Assembly (NCBI GenBank): GCA_037441125.1
Contig: JBBIST010000005.1
Span: 17,035-81,034, forward strand
Direction: 5' to 3'
Length of the DNA: 64,000 nt
DNA from: JALHMQ01 sp037441125
Lineage (GTDB): Bacteria > Pseudomonadota > Gammaproteobacteria > Burkholderiales > Burkholderiaceae_F
Each line of letters opens with the position of its first letter. The first letter of the stretch is position 1. Below the pieces are notes generated by a model. That model did not search any database and was not told the DNA's origin. It worked only from the letters and a program-made list of their open reading frames with translations. Of the stretch, positions 38,727 through 46,780 are shown piece by piece. The position numbers and the translations under genes were made by a program.

Positions 38727-39514
38727 CGCCGTTCTCCTTGGTCGTCATCGCGCGCGACGGGCGCGCGCCGAAGCTGCAGCAACTGGTCGAGCAGGATCAC
38801 GATCTCCGATTGTTGGTGAATGAAGTAGCGGGCGCGACTCGATCGGTTCAGCTCGACCCGCGCCGTGATCCAGTGCGCCGGTGCCTGCTCGAAGACCAGT
38901 TCGTCGGTCTCGTCGTCGCCGACGAACAGCACGCGCCGCGCGCGCTCGTGCTCCGCGAGCGCGACCAGCGCCTCGAACTTCGTGCGCGCCCCCGGCGGCA
39001 AAAGGTTCAGCACGAGCTTGCCGCCGATCACGCGCGGCGCGGGCTCGAGCGCCTGCACGACCCGCGCCAGCTCGCACGCCGCCTGCTCGCGGTCGCGCGC
39101 GAGCCGGTAGTGCACCGACAGGGTCAGGCCTTTGTCCTCGACGACGATCCCCGACGAGGCCGCGCCGGCGAGCGCCGCCTCGAGCTGCGCGATCCAGCGG
39201 CGGCATACCGCCTGCATCGTTGCCGGATCGGCTGCTTCTGGCAGGCCCTCGTTGCCGTGGTTGCCGATGCAGTGCCGGACCTCGAGCGGGATGCGGCCAC
39301 GCAAGTCGTCGAGGGCGCGGCCCGAGATGACCGCCAGCGGCGCGCACTGCGCCAGCTGCGCCAGCCGCTGGCGCACGCCGATCGCCGCACGCGCGTCGGC
39401 CGGCCGCGCGACGATCGGCGCCAGCGTGCCGTCGAAGTCGAAGGCGAACAGCGCGTGCACGCCGGCGAGCGCGCGCAGCGTCTCCTGCCCCTCGGGCCCC
39501 AGCAGGTGCTTCAT
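38723..39514 (-). CDS. otsB: Trehalose-6-phosphate phosphatase OtsB
   Basis: A 263-residue HAD-family phosphatase. Motif I is LFAFDFDGTLAPI with D26 and D28; the substrate region VISGRALDDLRGRI and IGNHGNEG and motif IV VLFVGDDETDELVFE are all present, as is the cap domain. It removes phosphate from trehalose 6-phosphate made by OtsA. The ATG overlaps the otsA stop by four bases and its stop overlaps the mscS start by four bases, giving a tightly coupled trio. The longer upstream frame is antiphase to otsA and was rejected. Length fits OtsB (about 250-270). Confidence 0.93.
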   Translation of the reverse strand: MKHLLGPEGQETLRALAGVHALFAFDFDGTLAPIVARPADARAAIGVRQRLAQLAQCAPLAVISGRALDDLRGRIPLEVRHCIGNHGNEGLPEAADPATMQAVCRRWIAQLEAALAGAASSGIVVEDKGLTLSVHYRLARDREQAACELARVVQALEPAPRVIGGKLVLNLLPPGARTKFEALVALAEHERARRVLFVGDDETDELVFEQAPAHWITARVELNRSSRARYFIHQQSEIVILLDQLLQLRRAPVARDDDQGERR

Positions 39515-41742
39515 CCGGTCTCGCTGTGTTCGCCGATGCGCGCGGCGATCCGCTCGCGCCGGCGCAGTCGCGCCGCGTCGAGCAGCATGCGACCGGCCCA
39601 GCGATAGACGTTGAACTCGCGCACGAGCTGGCGCAGGCTCGCCATGCGCTCGCGCTGCTCGGCCGCCGGCATCGCCAGCGCCCGATGCAGCGCCTCGGCG
39701 ACCTGCTCGATGTGATAGGGATTGACGATCAGCGCCTCGTGCAGTTCGCCCGAGGCACCGGCGAACTGGCTCAAAATCAGCGTGCCGCGTTCGTCGTCGC
39801 GCGCGGCGATGAACTCCTTGGCGACCAGGTTCATGCCGTCGTGCAGGCTCGTGACCAGGCAGACGTCGCAGGCGCGGTAGTGCGCGCGCACCGATGCCGC
39901 ATCGTGATGTTCGACCAGCAGCTTGATCGGCTGCCAGGTGCGGTCGCCGAAGCGGGCGTTGATCTGCGCCGCTGTGGCGCGCACCTGCGCCTCGAAGCGC
40001 TGGTATTCGTCGAGCGAGGAGCGTGACGGCGCGGCGATCTGCACGAAGGTGAAGCGGCCGAGCCACTTGGGATGCAGTTCGAACAGCCGCTCGACCGCGC
40101 GCAACCGCTCGATGATGCCCTTGGTGTAGTCGAGCCGATCGACGCCGAGGCCGACGAGTTGCTCGTCGTCGATGCCGAATTCGCGCCTGATGCGCGCGCG
40201 CGCGGCGGCCGCCGGTTCGTCGTCCTCCGCCTCCGGCCAGGCGATCGAGATCGGATAGCTTTCGACCTGCGTCAAGTGTCCGCCGAAGGACACGGTCGAC
40301 CTCTCGTACTCGATACGCGTCTCGAGAAAGCGATCGACCGTCTGCAGGAAGTTGTTGCAGTGGTAGCGCGTGTGGAAGCCCAGGATCGTGCTGCCGAGCA
40401 GGCCGTCGAGGATCTCGCCGCGCCACGGGCAGATGCCGAACGACTCCGGGTTCGGCCAGGGGATGTGCCAGAAGGTGATGATCGTTGCCCGCGGCAGCCG
40501 CTCGCGCACCAGGCGCGGCAGCAGCGCGAAGTGGTAGTCCTGGACCAGAACCACCGGATCGTCGGTGTGCGCCTCGGCGACCACGGCGTCAGCGAAGCGC
40601 TGGTTGACCGCGCGGTACTGGTCCCAGTCTTCGTTACGGAACACCGGTCGCACGTGTGCGATGTGGCACAGCGGCCACAGGCCCTCGTTGGCGAAGCCGT
40701 AGTAGTAACCCTTCTCCTCGGCCTTCGTGAGCCAGATCCGGCGCAGCGTGTACGAAGGCTCCGACGGCGGCACGCGCACGCGGCCGGCCGAGTCGGCTGT
40801 TTCGCGATCGGCCGAACCGCCGCCGTGCGCGATCCACGTGCCCGAGCAGGCGCGCATCACCGGCTCGACCGCGGTCACCAGCCCGCTCGCCGGCCGCTGC
40901 ACCTGTACGCCCTGCGCCGAACGCACGTGGATGTAGGGCTCGCGGTTGGACACGAGGATCACCTCGTCGCCGGAGAACTGGTCCTTCAGCAGCCGGCGCA
41001 GCGCCTCGGGCGTCCATTGCAGGGTCGTCGCGTCCTGCTCGCGCCGCTCGTTGTGCATCTCGCGCAGCAGCGCACGCAGGTCGCCGACCAGCGGCTGCAG
41101 TTCGGGGCGCGGCGGTGAAAAAGGGCGGATCACGCCTTCGCCGCGCAACATCGCGCGCACGCCGGCAACCCAGCCGCGCCAGCTCAGGTGCGCCACTGCG
41201 ACCGTGATCAGCGCCACTGCGAGCCCAAGCGCGGTGAACAGCCAAAGGAAGTACTTGCGCGTGTCCTCGCTGCGCCGCTGCGCGAAGCTCATGTCGTGCA
41301 GCATCACCAGTGAAGCGACGCGTTCGCCCTCGCGCTGCAGGTCGGCGACCGAGACGTGCAGTGGCCCGCGCGGCAGTTCGAGCACGAAGCCGGTGCCCGG
41401 GTTCGCGCGCTCGCGCACGCCGCAGTCGACCGCCGCCGGAAAGCTGCGCGTTCTGCGCACGAGCCGGTGGTCAGCGTCGCACAGGCCGAGCGCGAACAGT
41501 CGCTCGTCGGCGGCGGCGCGCTCCAGCAAGGCGTCGATGCGCGCGTACGACTTCGTCGCGGTCAGCTCGACGATACGTTCGTCGAGCGTGCGCGCAATCA
41601 GAGCCGAGCGGATGTCGAGGTCGCGCACGAACCAGCGCAACGTCAGCGAGTCGATCAGCGGTATCGACACGTAGGCGAGCGCGAACAACGCGGCGAACAG
41701 CGGCAGCAGAAAGCGAAGGGAAAGGCGTAACGTTCGAAACAT
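39511..41742 (-). CDS. otsA: Trehalose-6-phosphate synthase with N-terminal membrane sensor-like module
   Basis: A 743-residue protein, far longer than E. coli OtsA (474). Residues 258-743 are a GT20 synthase using UDP-glucose and glucose 6-phosphate: VILVSNREPYIHV, VQDYHFALLPRLV, FWHIPWPNPE, VDRLDYTKGIIERL and TSLHDGMNLVAKEFIA. The first 250 residues hold a helix (about 7-30), an extracytoplasmic stretch of about 130 residues, a second helix (164-187) and a linker of HAMP-like character, the architecture of a receptor. The start at 41742 follows a candidate -10 element and gives a proper signal anchor. The membrane module is unusual for a soluble-type enzyme and suggests envelope-stress control of trehalose production. 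Confidence 0.9.
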   Translation of the reverse strand: MFRTLRLSLRFLLPLFAALFALAYVSIPLIDSLTLRWFVRDLDIRSALIARTLDERIVELTATKSYARIDALLERAAADERLFALGLCDADHRLVRRTRSFPAAVDCGVRERANPGTGFVLELPRGPLHVSVADLQREGERVASLVMLHDMSFAQRRSEDTRKYFLWLFTALGLAVALITVAVAHLSWRGWVAGVRAMLRGEGVIRPFSPPRPELQPLVGDLRALLREMHNERREQDATTLQWTPEALRRLLKDQFSGDEVILVSNREPYIHVRSAQGVQVQRPASGLVTAVEPVMRACSGTWIAHGGGSADRETADSAGRVRVPPSEPSYTLRRIWLTKAEEKGYYYGFANEGLWPLCHIAHVRPVFRNEDWDQYRAVNQRFADAVVAEAHTDDPVVLVQDYHFALLPRLVRERLPRATIITFWHIPWPNPESFGICPWRGEILDGLLGSTILGFHTRYHCNNFLQTVDRFLETRIEYERSTVSFGGHLTQVESYPISIAWPEAEDDEPAAAARARIRREFGIDDEQLVGLGVDRLDYTKGIIERLRAVERLFELHPKWLGRFTFVQIAAPSRSSLDEYQRFEAQVRATAAQINARFGDRTWQPIKLLVEHHDAASVRAHYRACDVCLVTSLHDGMNLVAKEFIAARDDERGTLILSQFAGASGELHEALIVNPYHIEQVAEALHRALAMPAAEQRERMASLRQLVREFNVYRWAGRMLLDAARLRRRERIAARIGEHSETG

Positions 41743-42047
41743 CGGATTCCGGTCGGTTGCCGGGGACGCACGCCGGCGTTCGCCGGCGTTTTCGGACCCA
41801 CGCTGCGTACGCCGGTGCGGGTCCGCGGATGAGAACGGCCGATGGGAGAAGCACCGGCCGACCCGGCGCAGAGTCAGGACCGGGCCGAGAAATTGTAGCC
41901 GCATCGGCACGGCGAAGCGTGCGCGCTCGCGCTTCGTTCACCCGCCGGCAGGCGCTTGCACGCAGGCAGCCGCAACGGTGCCTCGAGATCGATCGCGAAA
42001 GCTCGGTTGCCGCTGCGGGCGGCGCGCGGCCTCGAGGTCGCGCAGCT
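41743..42047 (-). other. Upstream region and leader of otsA
   Basis: This 305-base gap lies between the ETF-QO stop and the otsA start, both on the minus strand. It holds the otsA promoter candidate (separate entry). Inside the presumed leader is a GC-rich hairpin (gccgg...ccggc around 41772-41787). No other gene is supported, and no clear terminator for the ETF-QO gene was found. Confidence 0.45.
41892..41897 (-). promoter_or_regulatory. Candidate -10 element for the otsA-otsB-mscS operon
   Basis: On the minus strand TACAAT (complement of 41892-41897) matches the sigma-70 -10 consensus at five of six positions. No good -35 lies 16-18 bases upstream, so it may depend on an activator or another sigma factor. 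It would give a leader of about 145 bases. Confidence 0.35.
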
Positions 42048-43706
42048 CTACATGTTGACGTAGTTCGGCCCGCCGCCGCCCTCGGGCACCACCCAGACGA
42101 TGTTCTGCGTCGGATCCTTGATGTCGCAGGTCTTGCAGTGCACGCAGTTCTGGAAATTGATCCGTAGCCGGTCCTCGCCGTCGACCCGCTCGAACTCGTA
42201 GACGCCGGCCGGGCAGTAGCGTGACTCGGGGCCGGCGTACCTGGCGAGGTTGGTGGCCACCGGCACCGCGGCATCCTTCAACGTCAGGTGCGCGGGCTGA
42301 TTTTCCTCGTGGTTGGTGTTCGACAGGTACACCGACGAGAGCTTGTCGAAGGTGAGCCTGCCGTCGGGCTTCGGATACTCGAGCGGCGTGCACTCGGCCG
42401 CGGGCTTGAGCTTCTCGTGGTCGGCCTGCCTGCGGTGCAGCGTCCACGGCGCCTTGCCGCGGAACACGAGCTGGTCGATGCCGAACAGAATCGCGCCGGT
42501 CTTCAGTCCTTTGTCGAGATAAGGCTTGAAGTTGCGCGCGCGGTGCAGTTCGTCGTGCAGCCAGCTCGATTCGAACGCCGCCGGGTAGGCGGCCAGTTCG
42601 TCGCCGCTGCGGCCGGCGGCCACGGCGTCGAAGGCGGCGTCGGCGGCGAGCATGCCGCTCTTGATCGCCGCGTGCGAGCCCTTGATGCGCGGCGCGTTCA
42701 GGAAGCCGGCGTCGCAACCGATCAGCGCCCCGCCGGGGAAAACGAGCTTGGGCAGGCTCTGCAGGCCGCTGGCGTTGATCGCGCGCGCGCCGTAGGCGAC
42801 GCGCTTGGCGCCTTCAAGGTAGGCGCGGATCGTCGGATGGGTCTTGTAGCGCTGGAACTCCTGGAACGGCTCGAGGTACGGGTTGCTGTAGCCGAGCCCC
42901 ACGACCAGCCCGATCGACACCTGGTAGTTCTCGAAGTGATACATGAAGCCGCCGCCGTAGGTGGCGTGGTCGAGCGGCCAGCCGGCGCTGTGCAATACCA
43001 GCCCGGGCACGTGCTTGGTCGGGTCGATCTCCCACACTTCCTTGAGGCCGATGCCCCAGGTCTGCGGGTCGCGCCCCTGGTCGAGGTTGAACTTGGCGAT
43101 GACCTGCTTGCCCAGGTGGCCGCGCGCGCCTTCGGCGAACAGCGTGTACTTGCCGAGCAGCTCGACGCCGAGCTGGAAGTTGGCGGTCGGCTGGCCGTCG
43201 CGGCCGATCCCCATGTGGCCGGTGGCGACACCGCGCACTGCGCCGGCCTCGTCGTACAGTACTTCGGCGGCGGCAAAGCCCGGGAAGATCTCGACGCCGA
43301 GCGCTTCGGCCTGCTGGCCGAGCCAGCGCACGACGTTGCCCAGGCTGACGATGTAGTAGCCGTCGTTGAGGAAACAGTTGGGCAGCAGCCAGTGCGGGTT
43401 GTAATAGGCCTTGCGCTCGGTGAAGATGTAAAAGCGGTCCTCGCTGACCGGCGTGTTCAACGGCGCGCCGCGCGGCTTCCAGTCGGGGATCAGTTCGCCG
43501 AGCGCGATCGGATCCATCACCGCGCCCGACAGGATGTGGGCGCCGACTTCCGAGCCCTTTTCGAGCACGCAGACGCTGACCTCGCGGTCTTGCTCGGCGG
43601 CGCGCTGCTTGATGCGGATCGCCGCAGCCAGGCCGGCGGGGCCGCCGCCGACGACGACGACGTCGTAGTGCATCGCTTCGCGCTCGATGGCCTGGGACTC
43701 GGTCAT
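42048..43706 (-). CDS. Electron-transfer flavoprotein-ubiquinone oxidoreductase
   Basis: A 552-residue membrane-associated flavo-iron-sulfur enzyme passing electrons from ETF to ubiquinone, linking acyl-CoA and amino-acid dehydrogenation to the respiratory chain. The N-terminal FAD motif is YDVVVVGGGPAGLAAAIRIK. The central GLVVGLGYSNPYLEPFQEFQ is typical, and the C-terminal 4Fe-4S ligands lie in NCVHCKTCDIKDP with an upstream Cys in RYCPAGVYE. Length matches the family (about 550). The start MTESQA was chosen; upstream codons are Ala/Pro/Arg-rich. It is divergent from the SDR gene with 139 bases between. Neighbouring CoA-transferase and thioesterase genes fit fatty-acid or ketone metabolism. 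Confidence 0.94.
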   Translation of the reverse strand: MTESQAIEREAMHYDVVVVGGGPAGLAAAIRIKQRAAEQDREVSVCVLEKGSEVGAHILSGAVMDPIALGELIPDWKPRGAPLNTPVSEDRFYIFTERKAYYNPHWLLPNCFLNDGYYIVSLGNVVRWLGQQAEALGVEIFPGFAAAEVLYDEAGAVRGVATGHMGIGRDGQPTANFQLGVELLGKYTLFAEGARGHLGKQVIAKFNLDQGRDPQTWGIGLKEVWEIDPTKHVPGLVLHSAGWPLDHATYGGGFMYHFENYQVSIGLVVGLGYSNPYLEPFQEFQRYKTHPTIRAYLEGAKRVAYGARAINASGLQSLPKLVFPGGALIGCDAGFLNAPRIKGSHAAIKSGMLAADAAFDAVAAGRSGDELAAYPAAFESSWLHDELHRARNFKPYLDKGLKTGAILFGIDQLVFRGKAPWTLHRRQADHEKLKPAAECTPLEYPKPDGRLTFDKLSSVYLSNTNHEENQPAHLTLKDAAVPVATNLARYAGPESRYCPAGVYEFERVDGEDRLRINFQNCVHCKTCDIKDPTQNIVWVVPEGGGGPNYVNM

Positions 43707-43845
43707 TGATGATCTCCGTGCCGCGAGGGTCGCGGCGGCAGGCGGCGGACTGGTCGCCCGCTGCACCCGGGTCGCGCATTGCGCCCTGCCGAAGCGCTGT
43801 CAATTCTATGTGCGATGATCGTTTCGCCTCTGGAGGAAACACTCG

Positions 43846-44616
43846 ATGCGGACCAATCTCAAGGAGAAAATCGCGCTCGTGACCGGCGCTTCGAGCGGAC
43901 TGGGCGCCCAGTTCGCGCGCGTGCTCGCGGCCAACGGCGCGCTCACGGTGTTGGCGGCGCGGCGCGTCGAGCGCCTGAAGGAACTGCGGGCGCAGATCGA
44001 ATCGCGCGGCGGTGCCGCCGACGTGGTGCCGCTCGACGTCACCGATCCGGCGTCGATCGAGGCTGCGGTGGCCAAGATCGAGCAGGAAAACGGCCCGATC
44101 GACATCCTGGTCAACAACGCCGGCGTCTCGGCGGTCGCGCGCCTGACCGAGGTGAGCCCGGTCGACTTCGACTACCTGTTCGCCACCAACGTCAAAGGCG
44201 CGTTCTTCGTCGCCCAGGCGGTGGCCCGGCGCATGATCGGCCGCGCCAAGGAGCAGCAGGACTTTCGCGGCCGGATCGTCAACATCGCCTCGGTGGCCGC
44301 GTTCAAGCCGCTGTCGCAGATCGGCGTGTACTGCATGACCAAGGCCGCGGTGGTGCAGATGACGCGCGCGCAGGCGCTCGAGTGGGGTCGCTACGGCATC
44401 AACGTCAGCGCCATTTGCCCCGGCTACATCCGCACCGAGATCAACGCCGAGCACTGGCAGACCGACGCCGGTCGCAAGCTGCTGCAGGCGCTGCCGCGCA
44501 AGCGCGTCGGCGAACCGGGCGACCTCGATCCGGTGCTGCTGATGCTGGTCGCCGACGAGTCGCAGTTCGTCAACGGCGCGATCGTCGCCGCCGACGACGG
44601 GTTGAGCGTGACGTGA
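43846..44616 (+). CDS. Short-chain dehydrogenase/reductase
   Basis: A 256-residue SDR oxidoreductase of classical type. The NAD(P) site is VTGASSGLG (residues 13-21) and the structural motif is LVNNAG. The catalytic Ser lies in VNIASVAA, and Tyr and Lys lie in GVYCMTKAA (Y-x3-K). The residue after the second strand is part of AARR, which suggests NADP preference. The N-terminus MRTNLKEKIALVTG and ribosome-binding site ctggaggaaac support the ATG. It lies between ETF-QO (divergent) and a thioesterase (same strand), consistent with beta-hydroxyacyl or alcohol substrates, but the substrate is not predictable. Confidence 0.9.
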   Translation: MRTNLKEKIALVTGASSGLGAQFARVLAANGALTVLAARRVERLKELRAQIESRGGAADVVPLDVTDPASIEAAVAKIEQENGPIDILVNNAGVSAVARLTEVSPVDFDYLFATNVKGAFFVAQAVARRMIGRAKEQQDFRGRIVNIASVAAFKPLSQIGVYCMTKAAVVQMTRAQALEWGRYGINVSAICPGYIRTEINAEHWQTDAGRKLLQALPRKRVGEPGDLDPVLLMLVADESQFVNGAIVAADDGLSVT

Positions 44617-44619
44617 GGG

Positions 44620-44668
44620 GGATTCGGGAATGAGGATTCGGGATTCGGGATTCGGGATTCGGGAAAGA
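44620..44668 (+). repeat. Short heptamer tandem array (ggattcg)
   Basis: Seven consecutive 7-base units: ggattcg, ggaatga, four copies of ggattcg, then ggaaaga. It begins three bases after the SDR stop codon. Arrays of this same heptamer are known in intergenic DNA of Xanthomonadales and other proteobacteria. Confidence 0.85.
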
Positions 44669-44760
44669 GCAAGGGCAGGGCGCTCGAGGGCATGCGGCCT
44701 CGAGGCTGTTGCCGGCATGAGGCGCCACGCGCCATGGCGTCCGGGGAGACCTGATAGACC

Positions 44761-45153
44761 ATGAAGGAGTTCGTGTGCAGCATCCCGCTGCGCTGGGGCG
44801 ACATGGACGCCATGGCGCACTTGAACAACGTCATGTACTTCCGCCTGATGGAGGAAGCGCGCATCCAGTGGTTCGCGCAGTTCGGCTTTCCCACGCTGCC
44901 GGTCGGCGAGGCGCCGATCCTTGCCCACGCCGCCTGCGACTTCGTCAAGGCGATGACCTACCCGGGCACGGCGCTCGTGCGCCAGATCGTCACCCGCGTC
45001 GGCCGCTCGAGCGTCGAGATGTCGTTGTCGATCGAGCGCGACGACGAACCGGGCGTGGTCTACGCCACCGGCCGCACGGTGATCGTCTGGTACGACTACG
45101 CGGCGGGCAAGTCGACTCCCTGGCCCGAGGCGGTGCGCGCGGCGATCTCCTAG
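44761..45153 (+). CDS. Acyl-CoA thioesterase, hotdog fold
   Basis: A 130-residue single-hotdog protein of the 4-hydroxybenzoyl-CoA thioesterase family. The active-site region RWGDMDAMAHLNNVMYFRLM followed by EEARIQWF contains the catalytic Asp (D in GDMDAMAHLNN), with AHLNN replacing the commoner GHVNN. It would hydrolyse acyl-CoA esters. The preceding 144-base spacer contains a heptamer array. The stop codon overlaps a TAGAAT hexamer (45151-45156) that could serve as a -10 for the next gene. Substrate unknown. Confidence 0.87.
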   Translation: MKEFVCSIPLRWGDMDAMAHLNNVMYFRLMEEARIQWFAQFGFPTLPVGEAPILAHAACDFVKAMTYPGTALVRQIVTRVGRSSVEMSLSIERDDEPGVVYATGRTVIVWYDYAAGKSTPWPEAVRAAIS

Positions 45154-45187
45154 AATCCGTCCCGGACCACCGGGCGGAGAGAACCCC

Positions 45188-45886
45188 ATGAACAAGCTGT
45201 ATCCATCGGCGGCGGCGGCGCTCGCCGACGTCGCGCGCGACGGCCAGACGGTCGCCGTCGGCGGCTTCGGACTGTGCGGCATTCCCGAGGCGCTGATCGC
45301 GGCGCTGCGCGACAGCGGGGTGAAGAACCTGACCTGCGTGTCGAACAACGCCGGCGTCGACGGCTTCGGCCTCGGCCAGTTGCTGGCGACGCGCCAGGTG
45401 CGCAAGATGATTTCCTCCTACGTCGGCGAGAACAAGGAGTTCGAGCGCCAGTACCTGGCGGGCGAACTCGAACTCGAGTTCACGCCGCAGGGCACGCTCG
45501 CCGAGCGCATGCGCGCCGGCGGTGCCGGCATCCCGGCCTTCTTCACCAAGACCGGCGTCGGCACGGTGGTGGCCGAAGGCAAGGAACTGCGCGAGTTCGA
45601 CGGCGCCCGGTACGTGATGGAGCGCGGCATCCGCGCCGACCTGTCGCTGGTCAAGGCCTGGAAGGCGGACCGCCAGGGCAACCTCGTCTACCGCAAGACC
45701 GCACGCAACTTCAATCCGGTGGTGGCGATGTGCGGCAAGGTCACGGTGGTCGAGGTCGAGGAACTGGTCGAAAACGGCCAGCTCGATCCCGATCACGTGC
45801 ACACGCCCGGCATCTTCGTGCAGCGGATCGTCGTCAATCCGCATCCGGAGAAGCGGATCGAGCAACGCACGGTGAGAAAGGTCTAG
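45188..45886 (+). CDS. scoA: Succinyl-CoA:3-ketoacid CoA-transferase subunit A
   Basis: A 232-residue alpha subunit of family I CoA transferase, moving CoA from succinyl-CoA to acetoacetate or a similar acid. Signature features are VAVGGFGLCGIPEALI, CVSNNAGVDGFGLG, TPQGTLAERMRAGGAGIPAF and NPVVAMCGKVTVVEVEELVE. The ribosome-binding site ggcggagagaacccc precedes the ATG by a few bases. The partner subunit gene follows, but 197 bases of heptamer repeats lie between them, whereas these genes usually abut. The stop codon TAG itself forms part of the first repeat unit. Confidence 0.93.
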   Translation: MNKLYPSAAAALADVARDGQTVAVGGFGLCGIPEALIAALRDSGVKNLTCVSNNAGVDGFGLGQLLATRQVRKMISSYVGENKEFERQYLAGELELEFTPQGTLAERMRAGGAGIPAFFTKTGVGTVVAEGKELREFDGARYVMERGIRADLSLVKAWKADRQGNLVYRKTARNFNPVVAMCGKVTVVEVEELVENGQLDPDHVHTPGIFVQRIVVNPHPEKRIEQRTVRKV

Positions 45887-46062
45887 CGTCCAGGGTCGAG
45901 CGTCCAGCGTGGACCGCAGTCACGCTGGACGCTCGACGCTCGACGCAAAACGCTCGACGCTAGACGCAAGACGCTAGACGCAAGACGCTAGACGCAAGAC
46001 GCTAGACGCAAGACGCTAGACGCTAGACGCTAGACGCTAGGCGCTCGACGCAAGACGCTCGA
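45882..46062 (+). repeat. Heptamer array with inverted left arm and central hairpin between scoA and scoB
   Basis: From 45923 to 46062 exactly twenty 7-base units run head to tail (variants cgctaga, cgcaaga, cgctcga, cgctgga, cgcaaaa, cgctagg), with cgctaga and cgcaaga alternating in the middle. To the left, 45882-45909 holds four units in the opposite orientation (tctagcg, tccaggg, tcgagcg, tccagcg). Where the two arms meet, gcgtccagcgtg (45900-45911) and cacgctggacgc (45921-45932) form a perfect 12-base stem with a 9-base loop. Regular short units without unique spacers rule out CRISPR. Confidence 0.9.
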
Positions 46063-46083
46063 CCTCCTCGATGGAGAACCACA

Positions 46084-46731
46084 ATGGCATGGACCCGTGA
46101 AGAGATGGCGGCGCGCGCCGCCGGTGAACTGCGCGACGGCTTCTACGTGAACCTCGGCATCGGCCTGCCGACGCTGGTCGCAAACTACATCCCGGCCGGC
46201 ATGGACGTGATGCTGCAGTCGGAAAACGGCCTGATGGGCATCGGTCCTTTCCCGCTCGAAAGCGAGATCGATGCCGACCTGATCAACGCCGGCAAGCAAC
46301 TGGTCACGGCGCTGCCGGGATCGAGCTTCTTCTCGAGCGCCGACTCGTTCGCGATGATCCGCGGCGGCCACATCGATCTGGCGATCTTGGGCGCGATGCA
46401 GGTGAGCGAGCGCGGCGATCTCGCCAACTGGATGATCCCGGGCAAGCTGGTCAAGGGCATGGGCGGCGCGATGGATCTGGTGGCCGGGGTGGCTCGCGTC
46501 GTGGTGCTGATGGAGCACTGCGCGAAAAGCGGCGAGCACAAGATCCTGCAGCGCTGCACGCTGCCGCTGACCGGTGTCGGTGTGGTCAACCGGATCGTCA
46601 CCGATCTGGGCGTGTTCGACGTCACCGCCGACGGCCTGAAGGCGCAGGAACTGGCGCCCGGCGTCACGCACGAGGAAGTGCGCCTGAAGACCGGCTGCCA
46701 CGTGCACCTGTCGCATCTGGTCGCCGCCTGA
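46084..46731 (+). CDS. scoB: Succinyl-CoA:3-ketoacid CoA-transferase subunit B
   Basis: A 215-residue beta subunit of the same CoA transferase. It carries the catalytic glutamate in QSENGLMGIGPFP, the N-terminal GFYVNLGIGLPTLVANYIP, and LPGSSFFSSADSFAMIRGGH and VAILGAMQVSERGDLANWMI-like sequences typical of the subunit. The ATG lies 21 bases after the heptamer array and has a ribosome-binding site (gatggagaacc). Its stop is about 50 bases before a metal transporter gene. The paired enzyme lets the cell use acetoacetate or degrade poly-hydroxybutyrate-derived acids. Confidence 0.93.
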   Translation: MAWTREEMAARAAGELRDGFYVNLGIGLPTLVANYIPAGMDVMLQSENGLMGIGPFPLESEIDADLINAGKQLVTALPGSSFFSSADSFAMIRGGHIDLAILGAMQVSERGDLANWMIPGKLVKGMGGAMDLVAGVARVVVLMEHCAKSGEHKILQRCTLPLTGVGVVNRIVTDLGVFDVTADGLKAQELAPGVTHEEVRLKTGCHVHLSHLVAA

Positions 46732-46780
46732 AGGCGAGCGCGCCGATCGATCGCTCGAGGCAGCGGCGCGCTGCGTGGCG

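Noticed and set aside
43798..43803. A perfect TTGACA on the minus strand upstream of the ETF-QO gene
   Set aside because: No -10-like hexamer lies 16-18 bases downstream, so it was not listed as a promoter.
45923..46062. Heptamer array considered as a CRISPR array
   Set aside because: Units are only 7 bases, contiguous, with no unique spacers and no cas genes nearby.
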